From NCBI GenBank assembly GCA_958510875.1, contig OY294071.1:35742581-35806580 (forward strand): a stretch of 64,000 nt of DNA. The letters are read 5' to 3'. Shown in pieces: positions 35,786-49,110 of the stretch (position 1 is its first letter; every line of letters starts with the position of its first letter). The notes beneath the pieces were generated by a model that did no database searches, was not told where the DNA came from, and was given only the letters and a program-made list of their open reading frames with translations. The DNA comes from Endomychus coccineus. Lineage: Eukaryota; Arthropoda; Insecta; Coleoptera; Endomychidae. A program made the position numbers and the translations under genes.

Positions 35786-35986
35786 GTGAAGCTATTGTAT
35801 ATGAATAATTGTGAGACTGAACGTTTATTTATGTTGACATTTTGTTCATATTATCCTCTGGATTTAAAGATTAACAGGAAGAGATTTCCTGAGTTATTTT
35901 CACAGATTCCTTGTTGCTGTTGTGCTCCTGGATGCAGTAGTACCTTCAATTCGGCTAATACCTCGGTAACTTTCAATCAATGTTAA
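35786..35986 (+). pseudogene. Possible THAP-type zinc-finger start of a P-like transposon
   Basis: The frame ends with IPCCCCAPGCSSTFNSANTS and VTF. 'C..PGCS' followed by 'VTF' resembles the N-terminus of THAP domains ('CxxPGCSxxxxx...vSFH'), found in P-element-like transposases and host proteins. The later Cys/His pair and the AVPTIF box are not visible, so the call is tentative. It lies about 90 bp after the dispersed repeat. Confidence 0.3.
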
Positions 35987-36535
35987 TCCCTGATAAATAT
36001 TCCAGCAACATTCTTACAATGTTATACCTCTGTTAAATTATACGTCTCAATTCTATCCATTTGATTAACCCATTATATTTTTAATTCGCAATTTTGCTCC
36101 TGGTCACTAAAATTCATTCAAAAATTCATGGTAGAAATGAATTTAAATTATGTAACTATATTACTGAATGAATATTATACTGAAAGAATACGCAGAACTG
36201 AATATTTCATTTCCAAACGGAATTACTGAAATAATTTTAATATGTAAAGAGTTACAAGCCATGAATATATAATGAGAAGCTTTTCTTTATCTTGCCTCTG
36301 CCGAGAACATTGCGTTTCAAGGAAAGAAATCGTGGTTATATGGTAATAAATTGTCTGAGTAGCTTGTGAGTTTCCATAAGATGAATTCCCCTAATTCATT
36401 TAGTATTATAGTGTTAGTAACCATAAAGGAAACAATGATTTTTATCATTAATTGTAACATTAAAAGGCATTTTCATCGTATTGACTGATTCAATTATGAC
36501 ATTAAAAATGTAAACATTAATTGGAAGCGTTGTCT
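35987..36535. other. AT-rich spacer
   Basis: Nothing was recognised. Confidence 0.35.
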
Positions 36536-37700
36536 GTATGATGATGTGAATTTAGGGTTCAAAATTCCCCTCAGCATACAGACTGTAATGAAATCATGTT
36601 CTAAAGGGTTCATGAACTCAAATATGATGTTGACATGCTTCTAAAACATTTGCAGCGATTGTCTCAATTCCGAGATTCTGAATCTTGCACACCATACAGA
36701 TACTGACTGTAATAAAATCATGTTCTGAAGGGTTTATGTACTCAAATATCAAGTTAACATGGTTCTGAACACATTCACAACAAATACTAGCAGTTGTCCC
36801 GATTTTCAAATTCTCCCGGATTTTCTTAGATTTTCTAAGGGGTAGGTATGGAAAATATTCGATGTTGGTCGACTTCATCCATTCTGATGAAACTTCGTCG
36901 AAATACCCTTTTGATGATGAGGAAACCGATTCGAACGTTAGTTTGGACATCTGATGATGATTAGCCAAAGCACAATGTTTCGAAATCCTGAATCTCGCAC
37001 ATCATAGAGACACTGACCGTGATACAATCACGTTCTGAAGGACTTATGTACTCAAATATGAGTCAACATGCTTCTAAAAACAAACAAGACAATTACTAGT
37101 CATTATTTCGATTTTCAAATTTTTCTAAGGAGTAGGTATAGAAAATTTTCGATTTTGGTCGACTTCATCGATTCTGATGAAACTTCGTCAAAATACGTTT
37201 TTGATGATCAGAAATTGGATTCCAACGTTAGTTTCAACATCTGATGATGATTAGCCAAGGTACAATGTTTCGAAATCCCGAATCTTGCACATCATACAGA
37301 AACTGACCGTGATAAAATCATGTTCTGAAGGACTTATGTACTCACATATTGAGTCGACATGCTTCTAAAAACATACACTACAATAACCAGCGGTTATTTC
37401 AGTTTTCAATATTTTTTAAATTTTCCCAAATTTTCTAAGGGGTAGGTATGGAAATTTTCGATTCTAGTCGACTTCATTATAATACGTATTTGATGATGAG
37501 AAATTTGATTGCAAAGTTAATTTCAACATCTGATTATTAGCCACACTACAATAATTCGAGAACCTAAATCTTTCACATCATACAGAAATGCTTCCTAGAA
37601 CATACACAACCATCTTCAGAGGTTGTCTCCATTATTTCAATTTTTACGATTTCCCAAAATTTTCTGATTTTGTAAATTTCTTCGGAATTCCTAAAATTCT
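36536..37700 (-). repeat. ~290-bp satellite-like tandem repeat, locus 2 (about 4 units, inverted)
   Basis: Successive units are marked by 'ggtcgacttcat' near 36868 and 37157, with a diverged version near 37466, and by 'ttagcca' near 36961 and 37251. A shorter ~140-bp partial unit opens the array. Reverse-complemented, the phrases match locus 1 and the 44.3-kb locus ('gtcgaccaaaatcg', 'aactaacgctggaat'). Units drift by about 20 bp in length. Confidence 0.75.
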
Positions 37701-38454
37701 ATAAGTTACCTTGAATATTGGGCACGATTGTACATGCTCGGAGAATTAGTCGCAGTAAAAGTCAACCCTGAATTTTCAAATAAATCAAATCTAGTATAAA
37801 TTCAAGTGATTCACGAATCGTCTAGAATAAATATTTCATTTCTGATCGTTGTAGTTGCAGGAAATCTAATTTCATAGCCATCCATTCGTTCAATATGATA
37901 TGAGCTGGTGAGAAATTTTGCAGATATATGAGTGGTATCCCGGATCACTGCATGTGAATATTGGTGCACCATGTTTTAATTGTTGAAACATGAAAATGTG
38001 ACTATAAATTGTTGTCGCAGTCAAAGAATTTAAAAGCGAAAACTGCTATAATATACAACAAAGTTTAAAATACACGTACAATTACAGGCATAATATGGAA
38101 AATTTTCATGAACAATATGAGGGGCTTTTAAATGTCATTGAACAGGATACTACAGAATTGTTTACATGTGAACATTTCATTCCGCTTATGGTGCTTCCAT
38201 TTATAGTTCAGATCTGCAGCAGATATCTGTTCATAATTTTTGTCCACCACAAATCGTCATGCTTTTTGTTAAAATATAAATAGTTGCTCTTCTGTTATGT
38301 ATGTTCATATCATCATTTAGTCCTTCGCTATACATAACAACCTGAAAAAAGAATTACATTTGGAACTTTAGCAAATGATTTGAAGACGTCTGGTAATATA
38401 TTCAAAGTAGAAAGATGAACTCGTCTGGTATACACCCAGCTCTGTAACAATAAT
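37701..38454. other. AT-rich spacer
   Basis: Nothing was recognised. Confidence 0.4.
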
Positions 38455-39055
38455 ACTCGGACATGATCTGAAAATTAGGCGATCACCCCAATTGTAACTC
38501 TATTCGAACTTTTTCCAAGAGAGAATCCTTGACAATTTGAAGACGAATCCACATGATGCTGTGGAATCTACTCAACACTGATGAAGGCATAATGCAGAAG
38601 TATCTATTGAACGAGAAAAGCTACTAATGCGAGAATTTGAATTTATTGAATGAAAATATCCACAAAACGGTGGTATTCCGGGTTGATCTTAACATTGTTA
38701 TTGACATTCGCCCTGGCATGTGGCTTAAACAAGATGGAGCTCCACACATTATGCAATAGAGCCCTGTAATCACATGAATGAAATATTTGAAAATAGGTTG
38801 ATTGGTCGAGCTGGTCAACTGACAAGTCCCCGAATTTGACCACCCTTGATTATTTATTTTGGGATCTTATAAAGGGCAAAGTGATGGTCATTGCACCTTC
38901 ATTTTTCGATGATGTGGAGAACAAAATCCGCTTTACATGCTCATTAGTGACACCTAAAATGTTGCTGTGTGTACGGAATTTATCCAGAAAAATGGTGAGA
39001 AAGTGTTGAAAAGTTGAAGGGGGAAATTTCGAATTATTTATCAATCATGACAGTA
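38455..39055 (+). pseudogene. Tc1/mariner (IS630)-type transposase fragment
   Basis: Plus frames: LLNTDEGIMQKY (an eroded 'FTDESxFxxxG'), 'NENIHKTVVFRVDLNIV', 'RPGMWLKQDGAPHI' (the 'QxDGAPxH' catalytic block, about 38725-38750), then, with shifts, 'HMNEIFENRLIGRAGQLTSP', 'FDHP' and 'YFGIL*RAK' (the 'PDLTPLDFFLWG.LK' end with the last acidic region). It has multiple frameshifts and stops and no terminal repeats identified. Antisense frames here are shadows. Confidence 0.7.
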
Positions 39056-39089
39056 CAGGTATGCCAGAAATCTATCGAAAAACATGAAT

Positions 39090-40062
39090 AATCTCTAACA
39101 GTAGCAGTGGATCCCTCCAAAGCATTTGACCGAGTCTGGCACCAAAACCTTGTTGGGAAATTCCGTCATATGGTTTGCCGTCTCAACTTTGTCACTTACC
39201 ATCGAGTTTCCTATCAGATAGATCACCCCGTGCGGTGGTTGACGAAGTATATTCCTATACAATGGCTACCAACGCTGATGTTACACAGGAATCTGTCTTG
39301 GCACCAACTTTGTTTCTGCTCCATATAAACGACCTGTTGGAAGTGACCATCTTTCCCGTTCGCAGCTTTGCAGATGATCGTACACATTATACCGCTTTCT
39401 CATCTAGAGTCCTTTTACCATACAATAAAGCCACAGAAGCGAAACAGAGACAGGTTGACGTAATTAATGCAGATCTGGCAAAGATTTTGGAATGGGAATT
39501 TGATAATCTAATAGAGCTTGCGTCTTCTCCAGGAAGGCGGATCCAACAATCCCTAATATGATGATGTCAGGTATAACTATTCCTATGAAGTCTTCAATAT
39601 TCATGTTCGGGATCACCACTGACAACACCCTCTCACGGGATGAACATGTGAAACTTTTGAATTCTATCCTAGTCATCTGATCGATATGATATGAGCTCAT
39701 TGACCTCTCTAGAGCATCCTAGAAAGGTGGGAGATCTCTCGTATTTCAATAGATATCTCTATGGTCGATGTTCATCAGAAATCTTGTCTGTTGTTCCATC
39801 ACGAGCCATATAGGCGGACTAGACGAGCTCAAACTTGTCACCCCTTTATTGTCAAGCTCTAGACATGCCAAGCTCCTTCCTACCAGATCTCATTTTTCTA
39901 TCCAACAGCGAACTTATGTCACTCTTTACCTAGTGAGGTCCTTCTCTATGCCTATAACCTCCAAACCTTGAATTTGAATGCCTATCTCCTCTCCTAACAT
40001 TCCATCGCTGGCTCACACGATGCTCTTCGAACATTATAGATTTCCCTCTCGTGTAGTCAAAG
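39090..40062 (+). pseudogene. CR1/Jockey-group element, RT palm to 3' end
   Basis: Starting in the RT palm: VDPSKAFDRVWHQNLVGKF (the 'DxSKAFDRVWH' motif A), 'LPSSFLSDRSPRAVVDEVYS', 'ATNADVTQESVLAPTLFLLH' and INDLLEVTIFPVRSFADDRT (motif C, FADD intact), 'QRQVDVINADLAKILEWEF', then shifted frames with 'PLTSLEHPRKVGDL'-type sequence and the 3' terminus 'gtgtagtcaaagtata' (40052-). A 128-aa frame (39175-39561) covers motifs B and C. It is the best-kept RT core of this family in the window, but still frameshifted. Confidence 0.85.
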
Positions 40063-41680
<1,618 letters not shown>

Positions 41681-41771
41681 TAAGAGATATAGAATTAAAT
41701 TTTCTGAATTATGAAGATAACTTAGATAATTTAACATAGGGATTATAAAGATGAATAAACGTAAAAGATTG

Positions 41772-41844
41772 AACCATAGGCGGGATTCGAACCCACATTT
41801 CTGGATTTCTAGTCCAGGGTGTTTACCAATTACACCACTTCGGT
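41772..41844 (-). tRNA. tRNA-Ser(AGA)-like gene, copy 1
   Basis: A 73-nt cloverleaf: acceptor ACCGAAG/CTATGGT (one A-A mismatch, one G-U), D-stem GTGT/ACAC with loop AATTGGTAA, anticodon stem CTGGA/TCCAG with loop CTAGAAA (anticodon AGA, serine), variable loop AAAT, T-stem GTGGG/CCCGC with loop TTCGAAT. The variable loop is short, whereas cytosolic tRNA-Ser has a long arm, so it is tRNA-like rather than a normal tRNA-Ser. Box B GGTTCGAATCC is perfect, box A TGGTGTAATTGG is good, and TTTT follows within 10 nt. No CCA is encoded. Confidence 0.75.
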
Positions 41845-42245
41845 CCTGTTAGATTTTTATATTTTTGTAAATATAAACCTCCGAAAGGATAGTAGATCAT
41901 TGATGAACACAATGCGATTCGATGCCCTACCATCGATCAACTATTCACGCTCATTCATCTGAAGTTCAGTCGTTTTTTGAAGTAAGGATTGTAGGTTAGT
42001 ACTGCTATGGTTGGCAGTTACTTGACAGTTCTTATTCAAATGACAGCATCCCGGTTCTTATATATTTCAATAGAACTGACTGAGAATTGTTCTGGTTAAT
42101 TATAAACAAGTTTAAAGTTTCTTTGCCTAATTGGCCACTATCGTGTATGTAACTTAAGAGATATAGAATTAAATTTTCTGAATTATGAAGATAACTTAGA
42201 TAATTTAACATAGGGATTATAAAGATGAATAAACGTAAAAGATTG

Positions 42246-42318
42246 AACCATAGGCGGGATTCGAACCCACATTTCTGGATTTCTAGTCCAGGGTGTTTAC
42301 CAATTACACCACTTCGGT
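42246..42318 (-). tRNA. tRNA-Ser(AGA)-like gene, copy 2
   Basis: Identical in sequence to copy 1 and exactly 474 bp from it. Last minus-oriented unit before the array flips at 42394. Confidence 0.75.
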
Positions 42319-42633
42319 CCTGTTAGATTTTTATATTTTTGTAAATATAAACCTCCGAAAGGATAGTAGATCATTGATGAACACAATGCGATTCTCAGTC
42401 AGTTCTATTGAAATATATAAGAACCGGGATGCTGTCATTTGAATAAGAACTGTCAAGTAACTGCCAACCATAGCAGTACTAACCTACAATCCTTACTTCA
42501 AAAAACGACTGAACTTCAGATGAATGAGCGTGAATAGTTGATCGATGGTAGGGCATCGAATCGCATTGTGTTCATCAATGATCTACTATCCTTTCGGAGG
42601 TTTATATTTACAAAAATATAAAAATCTAACAGG

Positions 42634-42706
42634 ACCGAAGTGGTGTAATTGGTAAACACCCTGGACTAGAAATCCAGAAATGTGGGTTCGAATCCCGCCT
42701 ATGGTT
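42634..42706 (+). tRNA. tRNA-Ser(AGA)-like gene, copy 3
   Basis: Identical to the other copies. First plus-oriented unit. Box A at 42641-42652, box B at 42685-42695, T4 terminator at 42712-42715, six bases after the discriminator. Confidence 0.75.
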
Positions 42707-43107
42707 CAATCTTTTACGTTTATTCATCTTTATAATCCCTATGTTAAATTATCTAAGTTATCTTCATAATTCAGAAAATTTAATTCTATATCTCTTAAGT
42801 TACATACACGATAGTGGCCAATTAGGCAAAGAAACTTTAAACTTGTTTATAATTAACCAGAACAATTCTCAGTCAGTTCTATTGAAATATATAAGAACCG
42901 GGATGCTGTCATTTGAATAAGAACTGTCAAGTAACTGCCAACCATAGCAGTACTAACCTACAATCCTTACTTCAAAAAACGACTGAACTTCAGATGAATG
43001 AGCGTGAATAGTTGATCGATGGTAGGGCATCGAATCGCATTGTGTTCATCAATGATCTACTATCCTTTCGGAGGTTTATATTTACAAAAATATAAAAATC
43101 TAACAGG

Positions 43108-43180
43108 ACCGAAGTGGTGTAATTGGTAAACACCCTGGACTAGAAATCCAGAAATGTGGGTTCGAATCCCGCCTATGGTT
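43108..43180 (+). tRNA. tRNA-Ser(AGA)-like gene, copy 4
   Basis: Identical to copy 3, one 474-bp period downstream, with the same T4 stop. Confidence 0.75.
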
Positions 43181-43581
43181 CAATCTTTTACGTTTATTCA
43201 TCTTTATAATCCCTATGTTAAATTATCTAAGTTATCTTCATAATTCAGAAAATTTAATTCTATATCTCTTAAGTTACATACACGATAGTGGCCAATTAGG
43301 CAAAGAAACTTTAAACTTGTTTATAATTAACCAGAACAATTCTCAGTCAGTTCTATTGAAATATATAAGAACCGGGATGCTGTCATTTGAATAAGAACTG
43401 TCAAGTAACTGCCAACCATAGCAGTACTAACCTACAATCCTTACTTCAAAAAACGACTGAACTTCAGATGAATGAGCGTGAATAGTTGATCGATGGTAGG
43501 GCATCGAATCGCATTGTGTTCATCAATGATCTACTATCCTTTCGGAGGTTTATATTTACAAAAATATAAAAATCTAACAGG

Positions 43582-43654
43582 ACCGAAGTGGTGTAATTGG
43601 TAAACACCCTGGACTAGAAATCCAGAAATGTGGGTTCGAATCCCGCCTATGGTT
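43582..43654 (+). tRNA. tRNA-Ser(AGA)-like gene, copy 5
   Basis: Identical to copy 3, two periods downstream. Last copy before the (TA)n-flanked right end of the array. Confidence 0.75.
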
Positions 43655-43802
43655 CAATCTTTTACGTTTATTCATCTTTATAATCCCTATGTTAAATTAT
43701 CTAAGTTATCTTCATAATTCAGAAAATTTAATTCTATATCTCTTAAGTTACATACACGATAGTGGCCAATTAGGCAAAGAAACTTTAAACTTGTTTATAT
43801 AA

Positions 43803-43822
43803 ATATATATATATATATATAT
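43803..43822. repeat. Short (TA)n run
   Basis: About ten TA units joining the array to a 98-bp hairpin-forming insert. Confidence 0.95.
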
Positions 43823-44023
<201 letters not shown>

Positions 44024-44289
44024 CTTTCAATAACTACCTTGACTATAAGGTTCCCACGCTCGTGATGTCAGCGTCCCTTGTTGTGTAGCTTATACTAAAC
44101 AATATGTTCATATTATTACAAGGTAGTCATAACACTAAACATATTGTTTATGTATTCCTTATGCATTGACAAACATATGGATTATATGTATTCGAAAATA
44201 GAAATGAGGTTGTATTCGCTAATTGAGGGATTTTAGGTTATTTCGTATAGAAATGGAAAGAAATGGAAGATTCCTGTACTACAAGCCAT

Positions 44290-44800
44290 TAGAATTTTTT
44301 GAGAATTTTTAAGGTTATAGGCATCAGGTACTCTGATTCAAATTCATATTTTAAGTGCATTTCTCTCTACAACACGATTTTGAAAATTCCAGAAAGTTGA
44401 TTTAATAGCTGAAAGTCGTTCCGTTAGAACTCAACAGAAACCCTGATTAAGTGTATTCTAGTGCTGCAACATGATTCTATTAGGATTATTTTGTATGAGG
44501 TGATTAGAATTCAGGGCCCCAGCACTCTGTAACGTAGTTGATAAATATGTGAGGTTAAAACTAACGCTGGAATCAAATTAGTAACCCTCTGAGACGTACC
44601 ATATTATTGGTCCATTGGAATCGATGGGGTCGACCAAAATCGAATTGTTTCCATACCTACCCCATATGAGATTTTGCAAAAATCGAAAGTACCAGAAAGT
44701 TGGAATAATCGCTGAAAGTTGTCCAGTTTCAGCTTAGAAGAACCCTGATCCACGTCTTCATGGATCACATATTCTCCATATTTGCCCAAAACTTCAAACT
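44290..44800 (+). repeat. ~290-bp satellite-like repeat, locus 3 (about 1.7 units)
   Basis: 'ttttaagtgcattt', 'aggttaaaactaacgctgg' and 'ggggtcgaccaaaatcg' match locus 1 in the same orientation. The partial first unit and the second unit are about 70-80% alike by eye. A CR1-like 3' end follows. Confidence 0.75.
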
Positions 44801-44849
44801 TTCCAATCATCTTTGTTCTTTTTTGTTCAATATTTTGAGTACATGATAG

Positions 44850-45215
44850 GCAGACCTAGTGGTGAAGTTTTGGGAGGGGAGGTTGGCATTGTACTCTTTC
44901 TTTGAATGTTTGGAGGTTGTAGGCATTAGGAAAGACGTCACTAGGCAAATAGTTCCACAGCTTCGCCAGTCGATGGATTCGACAATGAAGGGGTGACAAG
45001 TCCTTCTACCTGGTTCCTCATACGATGGAAATTCATATAGTGAAGGGAGAGTTCGCCCATCTTTCTACGATGTTTTAGAGAGGCCAATGAATTCGTAAGT
45101 ATGACATCAACAACCACTCAGTAACATCACCAACCAACCAGACTAACAGCACTCCAGTACATGTTGAATCTGTGTTTGTAGATCATGAAGAGCTGCTGGG
45201 GGGTCAAGTTACTAT
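44850..45215 (-). pseudogene. CR1/Jockey-group element, 3' end fragment
   Basis: On minus: TPQQLFMIYKHRFNMYWSAV, 'VILTNSLASLKHRRKMGELS' and 'LVTPSLSNPSTG', the late RT-to-3' region seen at 4.7-5.6 kb, with stops between. The 3' end points toward the satellite. Confidence 0.7.
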
Positions 45216-45525
45216 CGCCACGGGACGGACTAGCCCCCCTCCGTATAGCCATGCATAGAATAGCGAAAAATACTATGCTCAATATAAATCAAGAAGAATC
45301 TCAGGGAGGTATCAAACTTCATTGGAAGGACAATATTTCTTTTTTGGTAATTCGGTCTGTTATATTTTCAATACAAATGGAAGATAGGCAGTAGGTAAGG
45401 GAGTTGGGGGGTTTGTGGCTTAGGTTGATTTGAAATTTAAGGTGAAGGGTATTTCTTTATTGATTTTTAAATGTTATAATGGAAGAACTTTTTGATAATA
45501 AGACAGATGAAAGGTGTTTCAATTC
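45216..45525. other. Unassigned spacer
   Basis: A plus frame of 69 aa (45185-45394) shows no motif. Confidence 0.3.
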
Positions 45526-46000
45526 TGATTTTAAGTATTGGGGTTGGGATAAGTTAACAGCTCTGTGGACCAAAGAGTTAATGACAGATTGTTTTTGGGC
45601 AGGGTGGGGTGGTGGTAAAGACCCTTGAGGTATCTATCGCTGTGGGTGAGTTTTTGATACACTGGATATCCCAAAGTACCTTCAGTCTGTTGACTACCTA
45701 ATACAACTAGGAACAGGAGTGAACCTTTTGATTCAAAATCTATGGTCAAACGGATATTGGGATGCAATGAAATTAAATTATTGAGGAAGGGTACAAGATT
45801 CCCTTGTCCATGTGGCCAAATAACAAATGTGTCATCAACATGCATAAACCAACATTTCGAGTTGGGCAAGATGCTATTGACTCCTCTTTTCTCATCATAC
45901 AACGGCACGGTCAGGTGCCAGAACGGAGTTAACCACCGAAATAAAGGCAGCGAACTATGTAACGTGAAATTGTTCTCCCACCATAGATATAGTTAGAGGA
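45526..46000 (-). pseudogene. Penelope-like element reverse transcriptase fragment
   Basis: The 125-aa minus frame shows CWFMHVDDTFVIWPHGQGN (RT motif C: 'YVDDTFVIWPHG'), 'LISLHPNIRLTIDFESKGSL' and LFLVVLGSQQTEGTLGYPVY followed by 'QKLTHSDRYL' ('FLDVLVxRxxDGxLGxxVYRKPTHTDRYL'). These are highly characteristic of Penelope-like RTs. Start and end are missing, 'RYVDD' has become 'MHVDD', and no GIY-YIG endonuclease follows. Such elements commonly carry hammerhead ribozymes in their terminal repeats, which is relevant to the motifs elsewhere in this window. Confidence 0.85.
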
Positions 46001-46224
46001 AGCAGATCCGACTGGGATGATGTCATTTGAAATCATGGATGATTACATTTCATATCAGTTGCATGAATCGATTTATGGATTTGTTCAGATTCTCAATTGA
46101 TTTAGTTATTTCTTCATTTGTTAAGATAATGATTTAGCAATATATGAAATTACGATGGGGATTTTGGGTAATTCCAAGACTATGCCACCTTGATCTAGTC
46201 TCTTGCTGTCATTTTGGATCGTTC

Positions 46225-46345
46225 TTAAATGATATTTATACCCAGGTATTCAACCTCCGACCATAGCATTAGTGTGTTGTTGAATAATTTAGGTAGAGGA
46301 GGCTCGCCTTGTCTTCTCCTTGGTTCGATTGTCAATGGGAAACAT
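46225..46345 (-). pseudogene. Small I/R1-group RT fragment
   Basis: On minus a 30-codon stretch reads RRQGEPPLPKLFNNTLML then 'WSEVEYLGINII', the '(V)KYLG' palm-end block of I/R1 RTs. It is too short to place further. Confidence 0.5.
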
Positions 46346-47544
46346 TCCTTTGGGAGCTGAATTGTGGAGGGCATACCTGCTATGAGACATGCAAACACTC
46401 TTAATGAAGATGAATCTCATTAAAATGAGAAGAAAGGATCACGAGATGTGAAAGTACAGGAATATGAATTTAGTTTGCACATTATATGAGGTTATACAAT
46501 TTTGACGACATCTTTCATGTTACGAAAATCTACATACGGAGATCAGTCTTCGAACTACTCCCGTGTTTTACCTTAAATGTGCTCGTAGCAAACTTCCATT
46601 GAAGCTACTATAACTTGGAACAAACTAGAATATTCAATACATTCTATGAGGTGAACATGCAGCAAAGATTCAGTAAACTTTGATCTAATTTAGCGAACTT
46701 TGTGGTATTAGTTACTTTAATAGCATGTCATCAATGTCGTGTAGAGATATATCGAACACAATAACCAATATTCTTTTGAGGAGAAGGTAATAATGAATAT
46801 GGAAATTCAAAATTGTGGATTGGAGCAGGTTGCATTTATTACTATATTGACGTTACCGATCAGGCATGACAATAATTACGAAACATGAATGTTTTAAAAC
46901 TGAAACTCAAATAAAAGAACCCTTTGCACGAGGTGGAGTTATTAATCCGAATGTCTGGGTGTATGTAACAAGAGCTATTGTGCAATTCTTTCGGCTCCCT
47001 TTCCACTTCACTCGACATTTGAATTAATCACGGACAATTTTTCAGTGGTAACTGAATTGGAGAGTATACGGAAAGAGAAGTGTGAAAGTTCGTCACTGTA
47101 TCCTGTGCCTAATTCTTATTAATTGCATTCTGGGTGAAACATGGCAAGCTTTAGAAAGTGGGAGTTTTTTGTTTACACCGTTCACTGTTTGAAACATTTA
47201 TTAGAATGAAGCTGTTAACTTTTCTGAAACAGGTGCATGTTGACGCTGTCGAATAAAATATTTAATTTGAGCGAACTATTTTGGTTTTATCAAAATAGAA
47301 TACATTCCTGATGTTTCATTCCTAATTAATCATATCATTTACGATGAAATTTTTCTCAATTTGCGGTAGTTTTGATGTTAAATACAATAAATATATGCAT
47401 TTCATCTATGGGAACGCTGGATACGTTATACATCTCTTCAGTTATCGATGTTAACTTGTTTGATTCAACTCTATTAGTACTAGATGAATTTAAGTTAATC
47501 GAAATGAGCATTCTTGATATCTTCTGGATGTTTGAATTTCTTTC
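46346..47544. other. AT-rich stretch without recognised genes
   Basis: Nothing was recognised before the endonuclease fragment. Confidence 0.45.
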
Positions 47545-48090
47545 TCTGAAACTTGACCTCATTCGGCAGAACTATCCAGCAGCTGAAATTATCATCATGG
47601 GGGATTTCAACGATCAAAACTCCGCTTGGCTCAAGTTTTCAAACAAGACGGATGATGCAGGCTGACAGGCTGATTCTTTCGCCATTACCTATAGTCTCGA
47701 GCAGTTGATTAATGAACTACCACGGTACCATTATAGCAACTACCATACGCTTCACTAACACTCCAGATCCCTTTGAAGAAAAGGTCCGTGCACCATTGGG
47801 AAACTGACCATTTCCTCATCACTACGACCTGTCTCTATATTACTCCACAAAATAATTCAACACTTTCACGCACAGTTTGACATTAGAACTCAGCTGACTG
47901 GGATGATATTCCCTTGTTTTTCTCCGAGTTTTCTTGAAGAAGCGTATGTTTTGAATCTTATGAACCAAGGCAATGGGTCAGAGAGATCTCAAATATTATC
48001 AGCCTAGGAATGAAAACTTCATACCCCATACCAACAAATCACCGTCATCTGGTGAACCATGGTTCAATAAATTTGTTATAGCGTCGGTAG
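47545..48090 (+). pseudogene. CR1/Jockey-group element, endonuclease domain
   Basis: The plus frame has LDLIRQNYPAAEIIIMGDFN then 'DQNSAWLKFSNKTDDAG', the 'GDFNxHxxxWL' block of the APE-type endonuclease. Shifted frames give 'ADSFAITYSLEQLINE', 'HWETDHFLITTT' (an eroded 'GxSDHxLI') and 'EISNIISLGMKTS'. It ends at the same 'tggttcaataaa' linker as the 20.4- and 22.2-kb copies. Upstream the 97-aa frame starts in non-element sequence. Confidence 0.75.
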
Positions 48091-48904
48091 CAGAAAGCAG
48101 AAATAGGCTGACCTTAGATGAATGAATAGGATAGAATAGAAATAGAAATATTTATCGGGATTGAGTTCTTCTTTCAGTTGATAGAATTAATTTTGAAAAT
48201 AACAGGTATAAGTGAAGTGTATCTAAGTTCAGCTGAAAACAGGAATGAATCTCTGCTAGAACTATAACTTAAATTGGAATTCGGAGTCGCGGGATGTATT
48301 TTATTCATGTAATTGTTATTGTCGTACTGAAGCCATGTCACATAATATCTTTATTGTTACTCTTTAAAATGAAAACCTCATCTCCGGAAATATTAATTAA
48401 AACTGTGGTAGGACTTAGCGTTTTAACTTGCATTATGGATTTTTTATTTGTGAAAGAAGTGTAATTGTAGTTCGTGCATTTAGAGGGAAATTTAATTAAA
48501 AAGAATTTCAGGCAGCTTCTAATAGACAGAGTAAAAGTAAATTAAAGTGGAATTCAGTCTGTTAGTGTTGGGCATGGTGAGAGCACTTCAAATTCTTATT
48601 TCAATAAATAATGCGATTGGATCAGAGTTTCTCCTTATTTCGTAGATAGAAGGAATATTATCTACAGAATACAGGAGTTGACAATATCTTTGTTATTGCT
48701 GTATTTATTACAAAGTGGAACTTCTCCATAGGTCTCTAGTTGAAATTTAGAAAGGTTTGTTAACGGGAATTTCGGTCTGTAGTTGGGCAATCAAAAGAAA
48801 ACTATTTTTTCTATACCAATATTTCGCAATAATATAATAATTCAATTCAGCATCTTCTGACCGCATACCTGATAATAATATCGAATAATTTATATACACT
48901 TTTT
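48091..48904. other. AT-rich spacer
   Basis: Nothing was recognised. Confidence 0.4.
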
Positions 48905-49019
48905 TTTTTACATTCAAACCTGGTCGGGGCTGCTGCGAGCTCCGACGACATCGCAGCAGTCGCGCCAGAAAAACCTAAAAGGCGGTTAACCGAAGCTACA
49001 CCTCCCCATCGGTCGGTAA

Positions 49020-49020
<1 letters not shown>
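48905..49020 (-). other. GC-rich insert beside (TA)n, unassigned
   Basis: About 110 bp with a GC content far above the surroundings. On minus it reads VNRLLGFSGATAAMSSELAA then 'APTRFECKK'. It could be the 5' end of a retroelement (leader and start of ORF1), but no motif proves it. A poly-T run (48901-48909) precedes it. Confidence 0.35.

Positions 49021-49107
<87 letters not shown>
49021..49107. repeat. (TA)n microsatellite
   Basis: About 43 TA units at the left border of the 217-bp inverted repeat. Confidence 0.98.

Positions 49108-49108
<1 letters not shown>

Positions 49109-49110
<2 letters not shown>

Noticed and set aside
36880..36910. CTGATGA followed by GAAA in satellite units, hammerhead-like at first sight
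   Set aside because: No helix II of more than two pairs, no helix I, and the motif is absent from the other two satellite loci.
36618..36968. 116-aa open frame on minus
   Set aside because: Lies inside the ~290-bp satellite and is not preserved in the neighbouring units.
41772..43654. Ordinary tRNA gene cluster
   Set aside because: Exact 474-bp periodicity including long flanks, identical copies, inversion and a non-serine-type variable loop all argue against a normal tRNA cluster.
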